This document shows positions 1 to 8,482 of a stretch of DNA of 64,000 nt, in pieces; within the stretch, counting starts at the first letter, position 1; each line of letters starts with the position of its first letter. Made by a program: the position numbers and the translations under genes. This DNA comes from Natronorubrum sulfidifaciens JCM 14089 (GTDB taxonomy: Archaea; Halobacteriota; Halobacteria; Halobacteriales; Natrialbaceae): positions 127,329 to 191,328 of the forward strand of contig NZ_AOHX01000029.1 in assembly GCF_000337735.1 (NCBI RefSeq), given 5' to 3'. Below the pieces are notes generated by a model. The model did no database searches and was not told the origin of the DNA. It saw nothing but the letters and a program-made list of their open reading frames with translations.

Positions 1-1294
1 CCGACTCGAGTGGCTCGCCGAGCACCTCCTCGGCGGCAGCCGCGATCGCGTCGTAGTCTGCTCCACTCTCCGCTGCAATCGCAACGAGTTCGTGTGCCGT
101 CCGGAACGGCAACCCGTTCGCCGCGAGCAGGTCGGCGACGCCGGTCGCAGTCGAAAAGCCCGCGCCGGCTTCTGCCGCAAGCGTCTCTGCGTTCCAGTCG
201 GCCGTCGCCACGGCCCCGGCCGCGACCTCGCTGGCTTCCGTCACCGCGTCGACGGTCTCCCACGCGTGGGTCGTCGCACGCTGGAGATCGCGATTGTACG
301 CACGCGGAAGCCCTTTGAGCGTTGTCGTCAACCCCTGTACGCTGCCGGCCGCGTCGCCCGCGACCGCACGAACGAGCTCCAGTGTGTCCGGGTTCTTCTT
401 CTGGGGCATGATCGACGACGTCGAGGAGTAGTCGTCGGCAAGGTCGACGAAGCCGCGGTTGGCGAAGATGATGATATCTTCGGCCAGCCCGGACAGCGTC
501 GTCGCGTGTGTCGACAGCACCTGGGTCGTCTCGAGCAAGAAATCCCGGCTCGAAGAGGCATCCATCGAGTTCTCGACGACTGACTCGAATCCGAGCAGGT
601 CGGCCGTGCGCTCGCGGTCGATATCGAACGTCGTGCCCGCGAAGGCCGCGCCGCCCAGCGGCGACTGGTTGATCCGCTGGTAGGCATCGAACAGGCGTTC
701 CGTATCGCGACGAACCGCGCCTTCGTAGGCCAGCGCCCAGTGTGCCACCGTCGTCGGCTGGGCGGGTTGGAGGTGCGTGTAGCCGGGCATGATCGTCTCC
801 GTGTGCTCGGCGGCGACCTCGACGAGCGACTCGCGCAGCGCGAGCGTCGTCTCGATGGCCTCGAGCACGTCCTCGCGCAGTCGATAGCGGATACACGCCG
901 CGACCTCGTCGTTTCTCGAGCGCGCGGTGTGCATCTTCCCGCCGTCGGGGCCGATCCCCTCGATGACGGCCGTCTCGATGGCCTCGTGGACGTCTTCGCC
1001 GTCGGGCAGGGAGGCGTGGCCGTCGACTTCGATTGCATCAAGTGCCATGAGGATCTGACCCGCGACGTCGTCGCCGATTATGTCCTGCTCGGCGAGCATG
1101 ATGACGTGTGCGCGGTCGATCTCGATATCGGCCTCGAAGATCCGTTCGTCCGCTGCGAGCGAGGAGAGGAAGCTCCGGGCGGGGCCGCCGCTGAATCGGT
1201 CCCGTCGGACGACACCTTCGTCACTCGCGGTGTCGCTGCCGTCGGTTTCCAGTGTGGATTCGGTCGGCCCGTCGTGAGCGCTCTCCTCGGTCAT
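1..1294 (-). CDS. argH: Argininosuccinate lyase (partial, C-terminus beyond window)
   Basis: Cytosolic enzyme that splits argininosuccinate into arginine and fumarate, the last step of arginine synthesis. Reading from the ATG at 1294, the protein has a poorly conserved acidic N-terminus of about 30 residues. It then shows the fumarase/aspartase superfamily motifs: TARSRNDE near residue 123, THLQPAQ near 173 and the signature SSIMPQKKNP at 293-302, the mobile catalytic loop. The frame is open to the left edge (about 431 codons), so only the C-terminus is missing. It starts 2 bases after the argG stop, so the two are surely co-transcribed. Confidence 0.96.
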   Translation of the reverse strand, partial: MTEESAHDGPTESTLETDGSDTASDEGVVRRDRFSGGPARSFLSSLAADERIFEADIEIDRAHVIMLAEQDIIGDDVAGQILMALDAIEVDGHASLPDGEDVHEAIETAVIEGIGPDGGKMHTARSRNDEVAACIRYRLREDVLEAIETTLALRESLVEVAAEHTETIMPGYTHLQPAQPTTVAHWALAYEGAVRRDTERLFDAYQRINQSPLGGAAFAGTTFDIDRERTADLLGFESVVENSMDASSSRDFLLETTQVLSTHATTLSGLAEDIIIFANRGFVDLADDYSSTSSIMPQKKNPDTLELVRAVAGDAAGSVQGLTTTLKGLPRAYNRDLQRATTHAWETVDAVTEASEVAAGAVATADWNAETLAAEAGAGFSTATGVADLLAANGLPFRTAHELVAIAAESGADYDAIAAAAEEVLGEPLES

Positions 1295-1296
1295 GG

Positions 1297-2493
1297 TTAT
1301 TCGTCCTCGTCCGTGTTCGCCGCGATCGCTTCGTTCGCGAGACGGCGCTGGAAGCCGTGGTACTTCGCGACGCCGGTGGCGTCTTCCTGCGTGATCTTCC
1401 CGACCGTTTCGGTGTCGAAGGAGGCGTGTTCAGCCGAGTAGGCCGCAAATTTGCTGTCGCGGGCCACGGCGCGAGCCTGGCCACCCTCGAAACGAATCGT
1501 GACGGTGCCGGTAACACGCTGTTGGGTTTCGTCGATGAAGCCCTCGAGTGCGCCGACCAGCGGTGCGTCGATCAGGCCCTCGTAGCCCTTCTTGGACCAC
1601 TTCTGGTCGATCAGCTGCTTGAATTCGCGTTCTTCCTGCGTGAGGACGAGTCCCTCGAGCGCCTCGTGGGCGTTGAGCAGCGTCGTCGCCGCGGGGTGCT
1701 CGTAGTTCTCACGAACCTTCAGCCCGAGCATGCGGTCTTCCATCGAGTCGGTACGACCGACGCCGTAGGCGCCAGCGACCTCGTTCAAGTGCTCGATGAG
1801 GTCGACGGGCTCGTACTCGACGCCGTCGACGGCGACGGGACGACCCTGCTCGAACTCGATGTCGATCTCCTGGGTCTCGCCGGTTGGGGCCTGCGTCCAA
1901 GCGTAGATGTCCTCCGGTGGGACGTAGCTTGGGTCCTCGAGGTCGTCGCCCTCGACGGAGCGACTCCAGAGGTTGGTGTCGATCGACCAGTCGCCGCCAC
2001 TGCCACCCTCGACGGGGAGGTCTTTCTCGGCGGCGTACTCCTGTTCCCACTCGCGCGTGAGTCCGAGTTCGCGCACAGGGGCGATGACCTCGAGGTCGGA
2101 GTCACGCCAGACAGCCTCGAAACGCAGCTGGTCGTTCCCTTTGCCCGTACAGCCGTGGGCAATGCCGGTACAGCCCTGTTCTTCTGCGACCTCGAGGATT
2201 GCCTCGGCGATCACTGGGCGGGCGAGTGCCGTCCCAAGTGGATAGCCCTGATAGGTCGCGTTCGCGCGAACGCCCTCAAGGCAGAGGTCAGCAAACTCTT
2301 CTTTCGCGTCGACGACGTAGTGTTCGAGGCCGAGTGCCTCGGCGGTCTCTTCGGCTTCGTCGAATTCGGAAGCCGGCTGGCCGACGTCGACCGTGACGCC
2401 GATAACGTCGTCGTATCCGTACTCTTCCTCGAGCAGCGGGACACAGACAGTCGTGTCAAGCCCACCCGAGAACGCAAGTGCGACGCGTGTCAT
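1297..2493 (-). CDS. argG: Argininosuccinate synthase
   Basis: Joins citrulline and aspartate with ATP hydrolysis to AMP and PPi, giving argininosuccinate for ArgH. The 398-residue protein has the usual family length. It begins with the N-type ATP pyrophosphatase loop AFSGGLDTTV at residues 7-16 and contains the GCTGKGNDQ region that contacts citrulline and AMP. It is the first gene of an argG-argH operon, with the other arginine genes not in view on this side. The ATG at 2493 is the only start that keeps the pyrophosphatase loop at the right distance from the N-terminus. Confidence 0.97.
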   Translation of the reverse strand: MTRVALAFSGGLDTTVCVPLLEEEYGYDDVIGVTVDVGQPASEFDEAEETAEALGLEHYVVDAKEEFADLCLEGVRANATYQGYPLGTALARPVIAEAILEVAEEQGCTGIAHGCTGKGNDQLRFEAVWRDSDLEVIAPVRELGLTREWEQEYAAEKDLPVEGGSGGDWSIDTNLWSRSVEGDDLEDPSYVPPEDIYAWTQAPTGETQEIDIEFEQGRPVAVDGVEYEPVDLIEHLNEVAGAYGVGRTDSMEDRMLGLKVRENYEHPAATTLLNAHEALEGLVLTQEEREFKQLIDQKWSKKGYEGLIDAPLVGALEGFIDETQQRVTGTVTIRFEGGQARAVARDSKFAAYSAEHASFDTETVGKITQEDATGVAKYHGFQRRLANEAIAANTDEDE

Positions 2494-2519
2494 ATGGTAC
2501 TCGAGTGAAACAGCAGGAA

Positions 2520-2556
2520 GGACTTAAGGACGTTGATTTCGATTGCGTAAATTATA
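2520..2556 (-). promoter_or_regulatory. Candidate argG promoter elements
   Basis: Upstream of the argG ATG are two A/T-rich boxes on the minus strand: CTTAAGTCC (2520-2528, centred about 31 nt upstream) and TATAATTT (2549-2556). Either could be the archaeal TATA box. The first would give a nearly leaderless mRNA, the second a leader of about 30 nt. This is pattern reading only. Confidence 0.35.
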
Positions 2557-2687
2557 GACAGAGCGGCTGCTGGCTGTGATTTCAGCGTTTGCGCGACAGT
2601 GAAACGATCCGGGGACGTGGGGTGTGGTATAGGGTGGGCTCAGAGGCCCGCCGCCGTCGCCGCGGAGTCCCGTCGGTACCAAACACG

Positions 2688-2776
2688 CCGAGCGTGGTTC
2701 CGACAGGAGAGTTCATTAGTGGCCTAATGAGAGTCCTCGGTATTAAATCCTGCTACATACCGAACGCCACGCTCGG
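2688..2776. repeat. Nested inverted repeats between argG and the HTH gene
   Basis: A perfect 7-bp dyad, TCATTAG-TGGC-CTAATGA (2712-2729), is flanked by a second perfect 10-bp inverted pair, CCGAGCGTGG (2688-2697) and CCACGCTCGG (2767-2776). An AT-rich ATTAAATCC lies inside. No gene occupies this stretch. It may be an operator or a cruciform/terminator between argG, transcribed leftwards, and the 3' end of the HTH gene. Confidence 0.45.
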
Positions 2777-2783
2777 ATGCCGA

Positions 2784-3872
2784 TCACGCCTCCGTGTCGT
2801 CATCCGCTGGCAGCGCTAACACGTTTTCGCGTCCGATTCGGAAGACCTCGATTTTGTCGTCTTCGCGCAGACCGCTGACGACCTGACTCGTCTTGGCCTC
2901 GGTCCAGTCGAGTTCGGAGACGACTGCCTGTTGTTTAAGCCGCCCCCCGTGTTGCTCGAGCAACTGGAGGACGCGTTCTTCGTTGCTGAGCAGGTCGGCC
3001 GGCGGTCCGTTCGCCTTCGTCGCCGAACCGTTGGCGAGCGGTGGCGTCTCGGACGCGGCTCCCGTCACGTCGGCTCGCTGTCGCTCGAGCCACCAACCAA
3101 CAGCACCGAGGATCGCCAGAAGAGCAAGCGCGGCGATCACGGCGAGCCACGGCATCGACGGACTCGCGCCCGTTTCTGCGGGTTGTTCCTCTCCGTTGCT
3201 CTCTTCGATCATGACGACCAGCGGCGGGTCGGGTGAAAACTCGGTGCTATCGCTGTTCCAGTAGACGGCATCCGCGGACGCATCTTCGGGCGACGGTGAC
3301 ACCTCCTCGATGGTGTAGCCGTCGGGGGCAACCATCTGCACCGAGGTGTTTCGCGAGAGGGTGTAGCCCGCGAGCGCATCGCCCGCCTCGATCCGGTTCA
3401 GTTCGACGTAGGCGAACGTCGACCACTCGAATCGGACCTCGACGCGGCCGAGATCTCGCGGTGCAGCGCTCGTATCCGTGCGAACGGAGACGTTCGAGAG
3501 CTCCATCTCCTCTCTCTCCGTCGCGTTCACGCCTTCCTCGAGGACCTCGTTCCAGCGGACCTCCTGACTGTCGGCGTACGCCTCCGGGTTGGCCTCGACG
3601 TCGTCGCGAAGTTCTTCCCACGTGCCGTCGGAGTTATTTTCGAAGCGATAGTCGACGGCGAACGTCGCCGTCCCGTTCTCGGAGACGAAAATATCGATAT
3701 GGATCTCGTCCGCGTCGGCGAGTCGGTCGCTCTCCTCGGATGATTGTTGCATCACTGCGCCCTGCGCCCCGCTATCCGCAGCAACGCCAGCAGGAAGGGC
3801 CGTCACCAGCGCAAGGACACAGCCGATTCCCACGAGCACCCAGATCAGGGCCCAGAGCCCCTTCACATCCAT
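2784..3872 (-). CDS. Membrane-anchored winged-helix regulator-like protein
   Basis: A 362-residue protein starting MDVKGLWALIWV. It has an N-terminal signal or membrane segment (about residues 4-32), an extracytoplasmic beta-rich domain rich in NxS/T sites (about 45-235) and a second hydrophobic helix (about 240-262). The C-terminal cytoplasmic winged helix (about 290-355) contains LLEQHGGRLKQQAVVSELDW. This architecture is common in haloarchaea (DUF7345 plus DUF7343-like) and implies a surface sensor coupled to DNA binding; ligand and targets are unknown. An in-frame GTG at 3896 would add 8 residues, but the TATA box placement favours the ATG at 3872. Confidence 0.8.
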   Translation of the reverse strand: MDVKGLWALIWVLVGIGCVLALVTALPAGVAADSGAQGAVMQQSSEESDRLADADEIHIDIFVSENGTATFAVDYRFENNSDGTWEELRDDVEANPEAYADSQEVRWNEVLEEGVNATEREEMELSNVSVRTDTSAAPRDLGRVEVRFEWSTFAYVELNRIEAGDALAGYTLSRNTSVQMVAPDGYTIEEVSPSPEDASADAVYWNSDSTEFSPDPPLVVMIEESNGEEQPAETGASPSMPWLAVIAALALLAILGAVGWWLERQRADVTGAASETPPLANGSATKANGPPADLLSNEERVLQLLEQHGGRLKQQAVVSELDWTEAKTSQVVSGLREDDKIEVFRIGRENVLALPADDDTEA

Positions 3873-3893
3873 CGTACTGGAATGCCGTATCCG

Positions 3894-3903
3894 CACAAAT
3901 AGG
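3894..3903 (-). promoter_or_regulatory. TATA box of the membrane HTH gene
   Basis: CCTATTTGTG on the minus strand is centred about 27 nt upstream of the ATG at 3872. This is the spacing expected for a leaderless haloarchaeal transcript, and it argues against the GTG start at 3896, which would overlap the box. Confidence 0.45.
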
Positions 3904-3956
3904 CTTTCCGACGTCGTAACGATGTATTTTTCAGACAGTCACACCGAAACGAATGT

Positions 3957-4151
3957 ATGCTCGATACGCGTGGCGAACTCGAGGTCGAAACACTTCTGAA
4001 GATCGTCCTCGGACTGGTCGCCGTCTTGCTGGTCTTACAGATCCTCCAGACGCTGGTCAGCGGACTCGCCAGTCTGCTCGGCCCGTTCTTTCTGTTGGTC
4101 CAGCTCGCGATCGCCGTCCTGATCGTCCTCTGGCTGGTCGACCGGATCTAA
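3957..4151 (+). CDS. Small two-helix membrane protein
   Basis: A 64-residue protein with a short polar start (MLDTRGELEVETLLK) followed by two nearly contiguous hydrophobic helices (about residues 15-37 and 41-61), ending WLVDRI. It resembles small conserved haloarchaeal proteins of the DUF7554 type, recalled from memory. It is divergent from the membrane HTH gene and about 60 bp ahead of the 2H phosphoesterase gene. No catalytic residues are visible and the function is unknown. Confidence 0.7.
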   Translation: MLDTRGELEVETLLKIVLGLVAVLLVLQILQTLVSGLASLLGPFFLLVQLAIAVLIVLWLVDRI

Positions 4152-4209
4152 GGCTCGCCAGTCGACGGATCACCACACTCATACGCGAACCACGTCTACG
4201 GAACAGTAC

Positions 4210-4710
4210 GTGTACAGCGTCAACGTCCCCGTTCCCGGTCGCGTCCGCACGCTCGCGAACGAACTGTATCCGGAACTCGTCGGCTTCGAGCACGTCCGCG
4301 AGGAGCACTCGTGTCTGCTCAAACGCCTCGGCGAGGCCGACCACGTCGCCCAGTTACAACACCGCGCCCATCGCGCGCTCGAGGGCGCGCCCGCGGTCGA
4401 GGCCCGGATCACGGCGATCGACTACTTCGAGGACCCGCCACTCGGCTCGGCACCTGTCGTCTATCTCGCCGTCGAGAGTCCCGGCCTCGAGTCGATCCAC
4501 GACGACCTCACTGCGGCGTTCGACACCGTCGAGGGACTCGAGGGCGACGACTACGTCCCCCACGTCACGCTGGCTCGCGGCGGCGACATCGAGACTGCGA
4601 AACGACTGGCCGACCGCGAAATCGAGCCGATCGAATGGACGGTCAGCGGCCTCGAGTTCTGGGATGGAACGTACAAACTCCCGGTGAGCCGGGTTTCGTT
4701 GCCGGCCTGA
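4210..4710 (+). CDS. 2'-5' RNA ligase / 2H phosphoesterase superfamily protein
   Basis: A 166-residue protein of the 2H fold, which handles 2',5'- or 2',3'-cyclic phosphates in RNA or nucleotides. The second signature, PHVTLARG with H118 and T120, is perfect. The first is reduced to HSCL (H33), where H-x-T/S is expected, so activity may be altered. The start is GTG at 4210, with no upstream ATG in frame. A second, canonical member (ThpR) lies at 41316-41873. The 3' end converges on the helicase gene. Confidence 0.85.
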   Translation: MYSVNVPVPGRVRTLANELYPELVGFEHVREEHSCLLKRLGEADHVAQLQHRAHRALEGAPAVEARITAIDYFEDPPLGSAPVVYLAVESPGLESIHDDLTAAFDTVEGLEGDDYVPHVTLARGGDIETAKRLADREIEPIEWTVSGLEFWDGTYKLPVSRVSLPA

Positions 4711-4735
4711 GCGCTCAGCCGTGTCGACTCGAGCG

Positions 4736-6928
4736 CTACGGTGCCGGTGGGTCGCCGTCGTAGGCGTCGTGGTCGCCGTAGAAATTCAACATTGCGAATT
4801 TTAGCTTCTCAGGGTCGATATCGAGGAGTTCCTCGCGTTCCTCGTGTGGGAACGTGCTGTTGACGCTGTATCTCCCGAGATCGGGTTTGGCCGACCGCGA
4901 GTAGCGCCGATCGAGCAGCGCGCGCACGCCAACGTCCTCCGGCGAGCGAATCACTCGGCCGAGGGCCTGTCTCGTTTTGCGGACCGTCGGAATCTCGACG
5001 GCGTAGCGCCAGCCAGTTTCGGTCCCCTCGAACGCCGCGTCGTACGCTTCCTGAACCGCCTCGGCTCGGTCATCGAGATGTGGGTACGGCACGCCGACCC
5101 CCAGCACCGTCGTCGCGTCGTCGCCGTCGAAGCTCACGCCCTCCGCAAGCGTGCCCCACAGCGAGGTACACAACACCGCGCCGTCGTCCGCGACGAACCG
5201 CTGGCGGAGTTCTTCGACCGGTGTCCCCGGTTCGTCCAGATACACCGTCTTCTCCGACCGGCGCTCGAGGCGGTCGGCGTAGCGCTCTGCCTCGCCGTAG
5301 TTGGGGAAAAAGGCGAGCGTGTTACCGGGCGTTATCCGCACGGCGTCGTGGATCGTCTCCGTCACCGTCTCCTGTACGTCGGGGTCGTCCCGATCCGAGG
5401 CGAACAGCGGCGGTGTCTCGACGGCGTACGTTCGGCGTCTGTCTTCGGGGAACTGCAACCCGTAGGCCATCGTGATCGGCTCCTCGAGGCCCAGCACGCT
5501 CTCGGTGACGTCGAACGGCTGGAGGGTCGCACTCATCAGGACGGTGCTCGAGACCTCCTCGAACAGTCGCCCGGTCACCTGCCGCGGGAGGCAGGAGTAC
5601 AGTTCCGCGCGACCGTAGACTTCGTCGGTGCCGGCGTCGCGGGTGACCGCGACGACCGGGTACAGCCCCTCGGCCGTCCCCTCGTCGAGCCACGCGCTGA
5701 CGAACGCCGCGGCTTGGAGGGTCTGACACTCCGTTCGCGTCGCCGTCTCGCCCTCGCGGTAGGCCTCCTCGTACTGCTCGTCGAGTTCTTGCCCGAGTTC
5801 CATCGCGGCCTCGAGGTCGTCGTCGATCCCTCGACCGGAGTACCGTTGGAGGAACTCGAGAGTCAGATCGTCGCGCCGGTTCTCGTTGGCGATCGAGATA
5901 TCAGTCCAGTTCTCGCCGATCGCTTCACGATCACCGAAGCCGAAGGTACCCTCGTAGGTCTCGACGAGCGCGCGGTGAAACGCCGAGAGGGCGTTGCCGG
6001 CGTCCTCGGCGCGTGGATCGTCGGTATCCGCGAGTTCGTCCAGCGCCGAGTCGAACGTCCGCTCGGAGCAGGTTCGGGTGGCGTGTTCGCGAGCGGCGTC
6101 TTCGACGTTGTGGGCCTCGTCGAAGACGACGATGACATCCTCGGGGTCGCGACCAAGCCAGCGGAAAAACTGCTGTCGAATGGTCGAATCGAGCAGGTGA
6201 TGGTAGTTACAGACGACGAGGTCGACGCCCTCGAGGCCCTCCTTTAAGAGTTCGTAGCCACACAGCTGCTGGCTGTCGGCGTACTCGTAAATTTCCTCCG
6301 GCGTGCGGACGTCCTCGAACAGCCAGCCGAAGAAGTCGTCCGTCTCTTCGGTCAGGTTGTTCCGATAGTAGTCACAGACGTTCTGTTCCTCGAGTTCCTC
6401 GAGTCGTTCGTCGAGGTTCTCGAGTTCGTCCATGACGGCGCTGCGGGCGTCTGCTGCGCCGCCATCGCCATCCTGGCTCTCGGCGAGGAGTTCGCGCTGG
6501 CGGCGCTCGAGTTGGCGTTTGTCGTCTTCGGTGTCGACGACCGCGCGGGTGTTGTCCCGCAGGGCCTGACACTCCTCGTAGCCGACGTCGATGTGACACA
6601 TCGACGACTTGCCTTTGAAGACGACCGCCCGAATCCGTTCTTCGCGGGTGATCGCGCGGGCCTCGGCGACGAACTGGCGCATCTGCTGGTGGACGTTGGT
6701 CGTGATGACGACCGTCTTGTCCTGCTCGCGGGCGACCTCCAGTGCGGGGACCAGCGACGAGAGCGTCTTGCCGGTTCCGCAGGCTCCCTCGAAGAGGACG
6801 TTCTGTCCACGGGTCAGCGCGTTGTGGATGCGATCCATCGCCTCGCGCTGATTCTCGTACGGCTGGTCGTACGGGAAAAAGCGCATGTACCCGGCTGTCT
6901 CGGACACGGTAGGTGATTGGTCCTTCAT
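4736..6928 (-). CDS. XPD/Rad3-family ATP-dependent DNA helicase (Fe-S)
   Basis: A 730-residue superfamily 2 helicase. Walker A is GACGTGKT (48-55) and the DEAH box is at 270-273. Four cysteines that can bind the 4Fe-4S cluster lie between them: C111, C120, C185 and C223. An unusually acidic coiled-coil insert of about 60 residues (about 130-182) separates the second and third cysteines. The C-terminal half has the motifs V/VI region GRVIRSPEDVG. XPD-type enzymes unwind 5'-3' in repair. The ATG at 6928 overlaps nothing coding; MRFFPYDQ (14 residues in) is an alternative start. Confidence 0.92.
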   Translation of the reverse strand: MKDQSPTVSETAGYMRFFPYDQPYENQREAMDRIHNALTRGQNVLFEGACGTGKTLSSLVPALEVAREQDKTVVITTNVHQQMRQFVAEARAITREERIRAVVFKGKSSMCHIDVGYEECQALRDNTRAVVDTEDDKRQLERRQRELLAESQDGDGGAADARSAVMDELENLDERLEELEEQNVCDYYRNNLTEETDDFFGWLFEDVRTPEEIYEYADSQQLCGYELLKEGLEGVDLVVCNYHHLLDSTIRQQFFRWLGRDPEDVIVVFDEAHNVEDAAREHATRTCSERTFDSALDELADTDDPRAEDAGNALSAFHRALVETYEGTFGFGDREAIGENWTDISIANENRRDDLTLEFLQRYSGRGIDDDLEAAMELGQELDEQYEEAYREGETATRTECQTLQAAAFVSAWLDEGTAEGLYPVVAVTRDAGTDEVYGRAELYSCLPRQVTGRLFEEVSSTVLMSATLQPFDVTESVLGLEEPITMAYGLQFPEDRRRTYAVETPPLFASDRDDPDVQETVTETIHDAVRITPGNTLAFFPNYGEAERYADRLERRSEKTVYLDEPGTPVEELRQRFVADDGAVLCTSLWGTLAEGVSFDGDDATTVLGVGVPYPHLDDRAEAVQEAYDAAFEGTETGWRYAVEIPTVRKTRQALGRVIRSPEDVGVRALLDRRYSRSAKPDLGRYSVNSTFPHEEREELLDIDPEKLKFAMLNFYGDHDAYDGDPPAP

Positions 6929-7036
6929 TCGATAAAAGGGTTCGTCTCAGCAGCCCTCCAGACGGCCCCGTCGCCCGCGGGAACGGTCTCCCTCGATGGC
7001 GAAAGGATCGTCACCCCCGGACCTGTAGCGGGACGT

Positions 7037-7582
7037 ATGATCGCAATCTTCTCCGATACACACAGCAGCCGTGGACACGAACTCGAGGGCGAGGCGCTGA
7101 CTGCGGCCCGCGAAGCCGACGCCGTGATCCATGCGGGCGATTTCACGAGTGTAGCCGCACTCGAGGCGTTTCAAGACGAGTGCGAACTGCTCTATGCTGT
7201 CCACGGGAACGCCGACAGCGCAGCCGTCCAGGATCGACTCCCGACGGCTCGCGTCGTCGAAGCCGGCGGCGTTCGATTCGCCGTCACCCACCGCCGAGAT
7301 GGCGGCGAGATGGGACTGGTCATGTTCGGCCGGTCGAACGCTGCTGATGTCGTCGTCTCGGGGCATAGCCACCGACCGACGGTCGTCGAGACCGAGGACT
7401 GTCTCCTCGTAAACCCCGGCAGCCACGCCGATCCGCGCGGGAACCAGCCGGGGTTTGCCGTCCTCGAGGAGCGATCCGACGAGCAGGCGGACGGAAAGAC
7501 ACGACTCGCCGGCGAGATTCGACACCCGGACGGCACACTCGTGGAGTCGTTCGAGGTCACGGGAACGACCACGGCTGAGTGA
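7037..7582 (+). CDS. YfcE/MJ0936-type metallophosphoesterase
   Basis: A 181-residue calcineurin-like phosphoesterase. It shows the dimetal ligands in order: D7 and H9 (FSDTHS), D35 (HAGD), N58 (HGNAD), then H of THRRDGG and GHSHRP near the end. The start at 7037 puts the first metal motif at residue 5, as in the family; an upstream in-frame start at 6917 would add 40 unconserved residues. It is divergent from the XPD-like helicase. The substrate is unknown; family members hydrolyse phosphodiesters. Confidence 0.92.
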   Translation: MIAIFSDTHSSRGHELEGEALTAAREADAVIHAGDFTSVAALEAFQDECELLYAVHGNADSAAVQDRLPTARVVEAGGVRFAVTHRRDGGEMGLVMFGRSNAADVVVSGHSHRPTVVETEDCLLVNPGSHADPRGNQPGFAVLEERSDEQADGKTRLAGEIRHPDGTLVESFEVTGTTTAE

Positions 7583-7795
7583 GGTGCCGAAAAACGGAGC
7601 GTCAGCGGGTGGTGGAGGGGGTGATCCAGCAGGCGATCCGTCTCGACCACGGCGGTGGAGGGTGGCGATCGAGACGTATACGACGGTATACTCGCTGGAT
7701 GGATATACACAGCGGAAGGTAAAACATCGATTTCAGTCATTGGTCGGTGTACTGTCCACCGCTCGAGCAGCCGACTCGAGCGGGATTGTCGACTC

Positions 7796-7877
7796 ATACG
7801 GTCTGCTGTACCGATGTCCCGCCGATCGCGGGCGGCGGGGTCGGTGATCGGCGGTCAGTGACGACAACAGTCCGTAT
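7796..7877. repeat. Palindromic dispersed repeat, copy A
   Basis: An 82-bp intergenic element. It begins ATACGGTCTGCTGT, ends in the near reverse complement ACAACAGTCCGTAT, and has the inner hairpin arms GCCGATC and GATCGGC plus the family block GGCGGTCAGTGAC. It is one of six related copies in this window (see 11570, 14064, 34569, 41919, 51062). Confidence 0.8.
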
Positions 7878-7935
7878 CACTGTCACCTTCGTGCGGTCGA
7901 AACGGTTTTGCGCGCCGACACAGTACGGGTCTTGT

Positions 7936-8061
7936 ATGCTCGGCTTCCTCCCCGACGATCCCGTCATCATCGCCGTCGTGGTGATCCTCCTGTCGCTGGT
8001 CTTTTTCTCGTATCTGCTGATCCGCCGGACGATCCTCGAGTTCCGTGACGGAATGCGATAA
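7936..8061 (+). CDS. Very small single-helix membrane protein
   Basis: A 41-residue open frame beginning MLGFLPDDPVII, with one hydrophobic helix (about residues 8-28) and a basic tail (RRTILEFRDGMR). The ATG at 7936 lies about 60 bp after palindromic repeat A. Proteins of this look recur in haloarchaea, and the clean TM-then-charged layout supports a real gene. Function unknown. Confidence 0.6.
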   Translation: MLGFLPDDPVIIAVVVILLSLVFFSYLLIRRTILEFRDGMR

Positions 8062-8190
8062 CGGTCTCGTTGCCACAGTCGGCGGCCGAACAGCCATCGC
8101 CGACAGGGAATCACTTACAGTCGTGGTGTTCGAGGACGACTCCATGAACGAGCGCGAGTGCCACCGACACGGTGTCCGTTGGAGACGACA

Positions 8191-8421
8191 ATGAGTCAGG
8201 ACAACCAGCCGAGTTCGAGTGCGCGCCGCTGGGGCGGACGGCTCATCTCGGCGCTTCGTCTCGCAGCCGTCTCGCTGCTCGTCGTCGGCTTCAGCGGCTG
8301 GTTGCTCGACGACGGCGGCGATGTCGCACTCGAGTCGCCGTTTACGCTTGCGTTTGGCCTCGGTATCGGCTGTGCGATCGTTTCGATCTATCTCGGCGTG
8401 TTTCTGGCGAACCGAGAGTGA
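8191..8421 (+). CDS. Small two-helix membrane protein
   Basis: A 76-residue protein with a polar Ser/Gln-rich start (MSQDNQPSSS), a basic stretch, then two predicted membrane helices (about 26-45 and 53-73). An in-frame ATG at 8158 would add 11 residues of non-conserved look. A 16-codon frame at 8144-8194 overlaps its start by ATGA and could be a leader peptide, though this is weak. It lies 61 bp ahead of the aminopeptidase gene. Function unknown. Confidence 0.6.
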   Translation: MSQDNQPSSSARRWGGRLISALRLAAVSLLVVGFSGWLLDDGGDVALESPFTLAFGLGIGCAIVSIYLGVFLANRE

Positions 8422-8482
8422 TCGATCCCCCAGAGTGTCCGATTCGAAAACGGTATCCCGGCGCTCGGGATACGTGTGAGAC

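Noticed and set aside
1252-2508. 418-codon open frame opposite argG
   Set aside because: It mirrors the third-position GC bias of argG; the minus-strand protein has full family motifs and the plus-strand one has none.
4844-6247. 467-codon open frame opposite the XPD-like helicase
   Set aside because: Shadow of the helicase gene: no motif, no start signal and Arg/Val-rich composition typical of antisense frames in GC-rich DNA.
7674-7692. GTATAC-GACG-GTATAC dyad as an operator
   Set aside because: The words are short and self-complementary, no gene starts within 200 bp in a fitting position, and no second site was seen.
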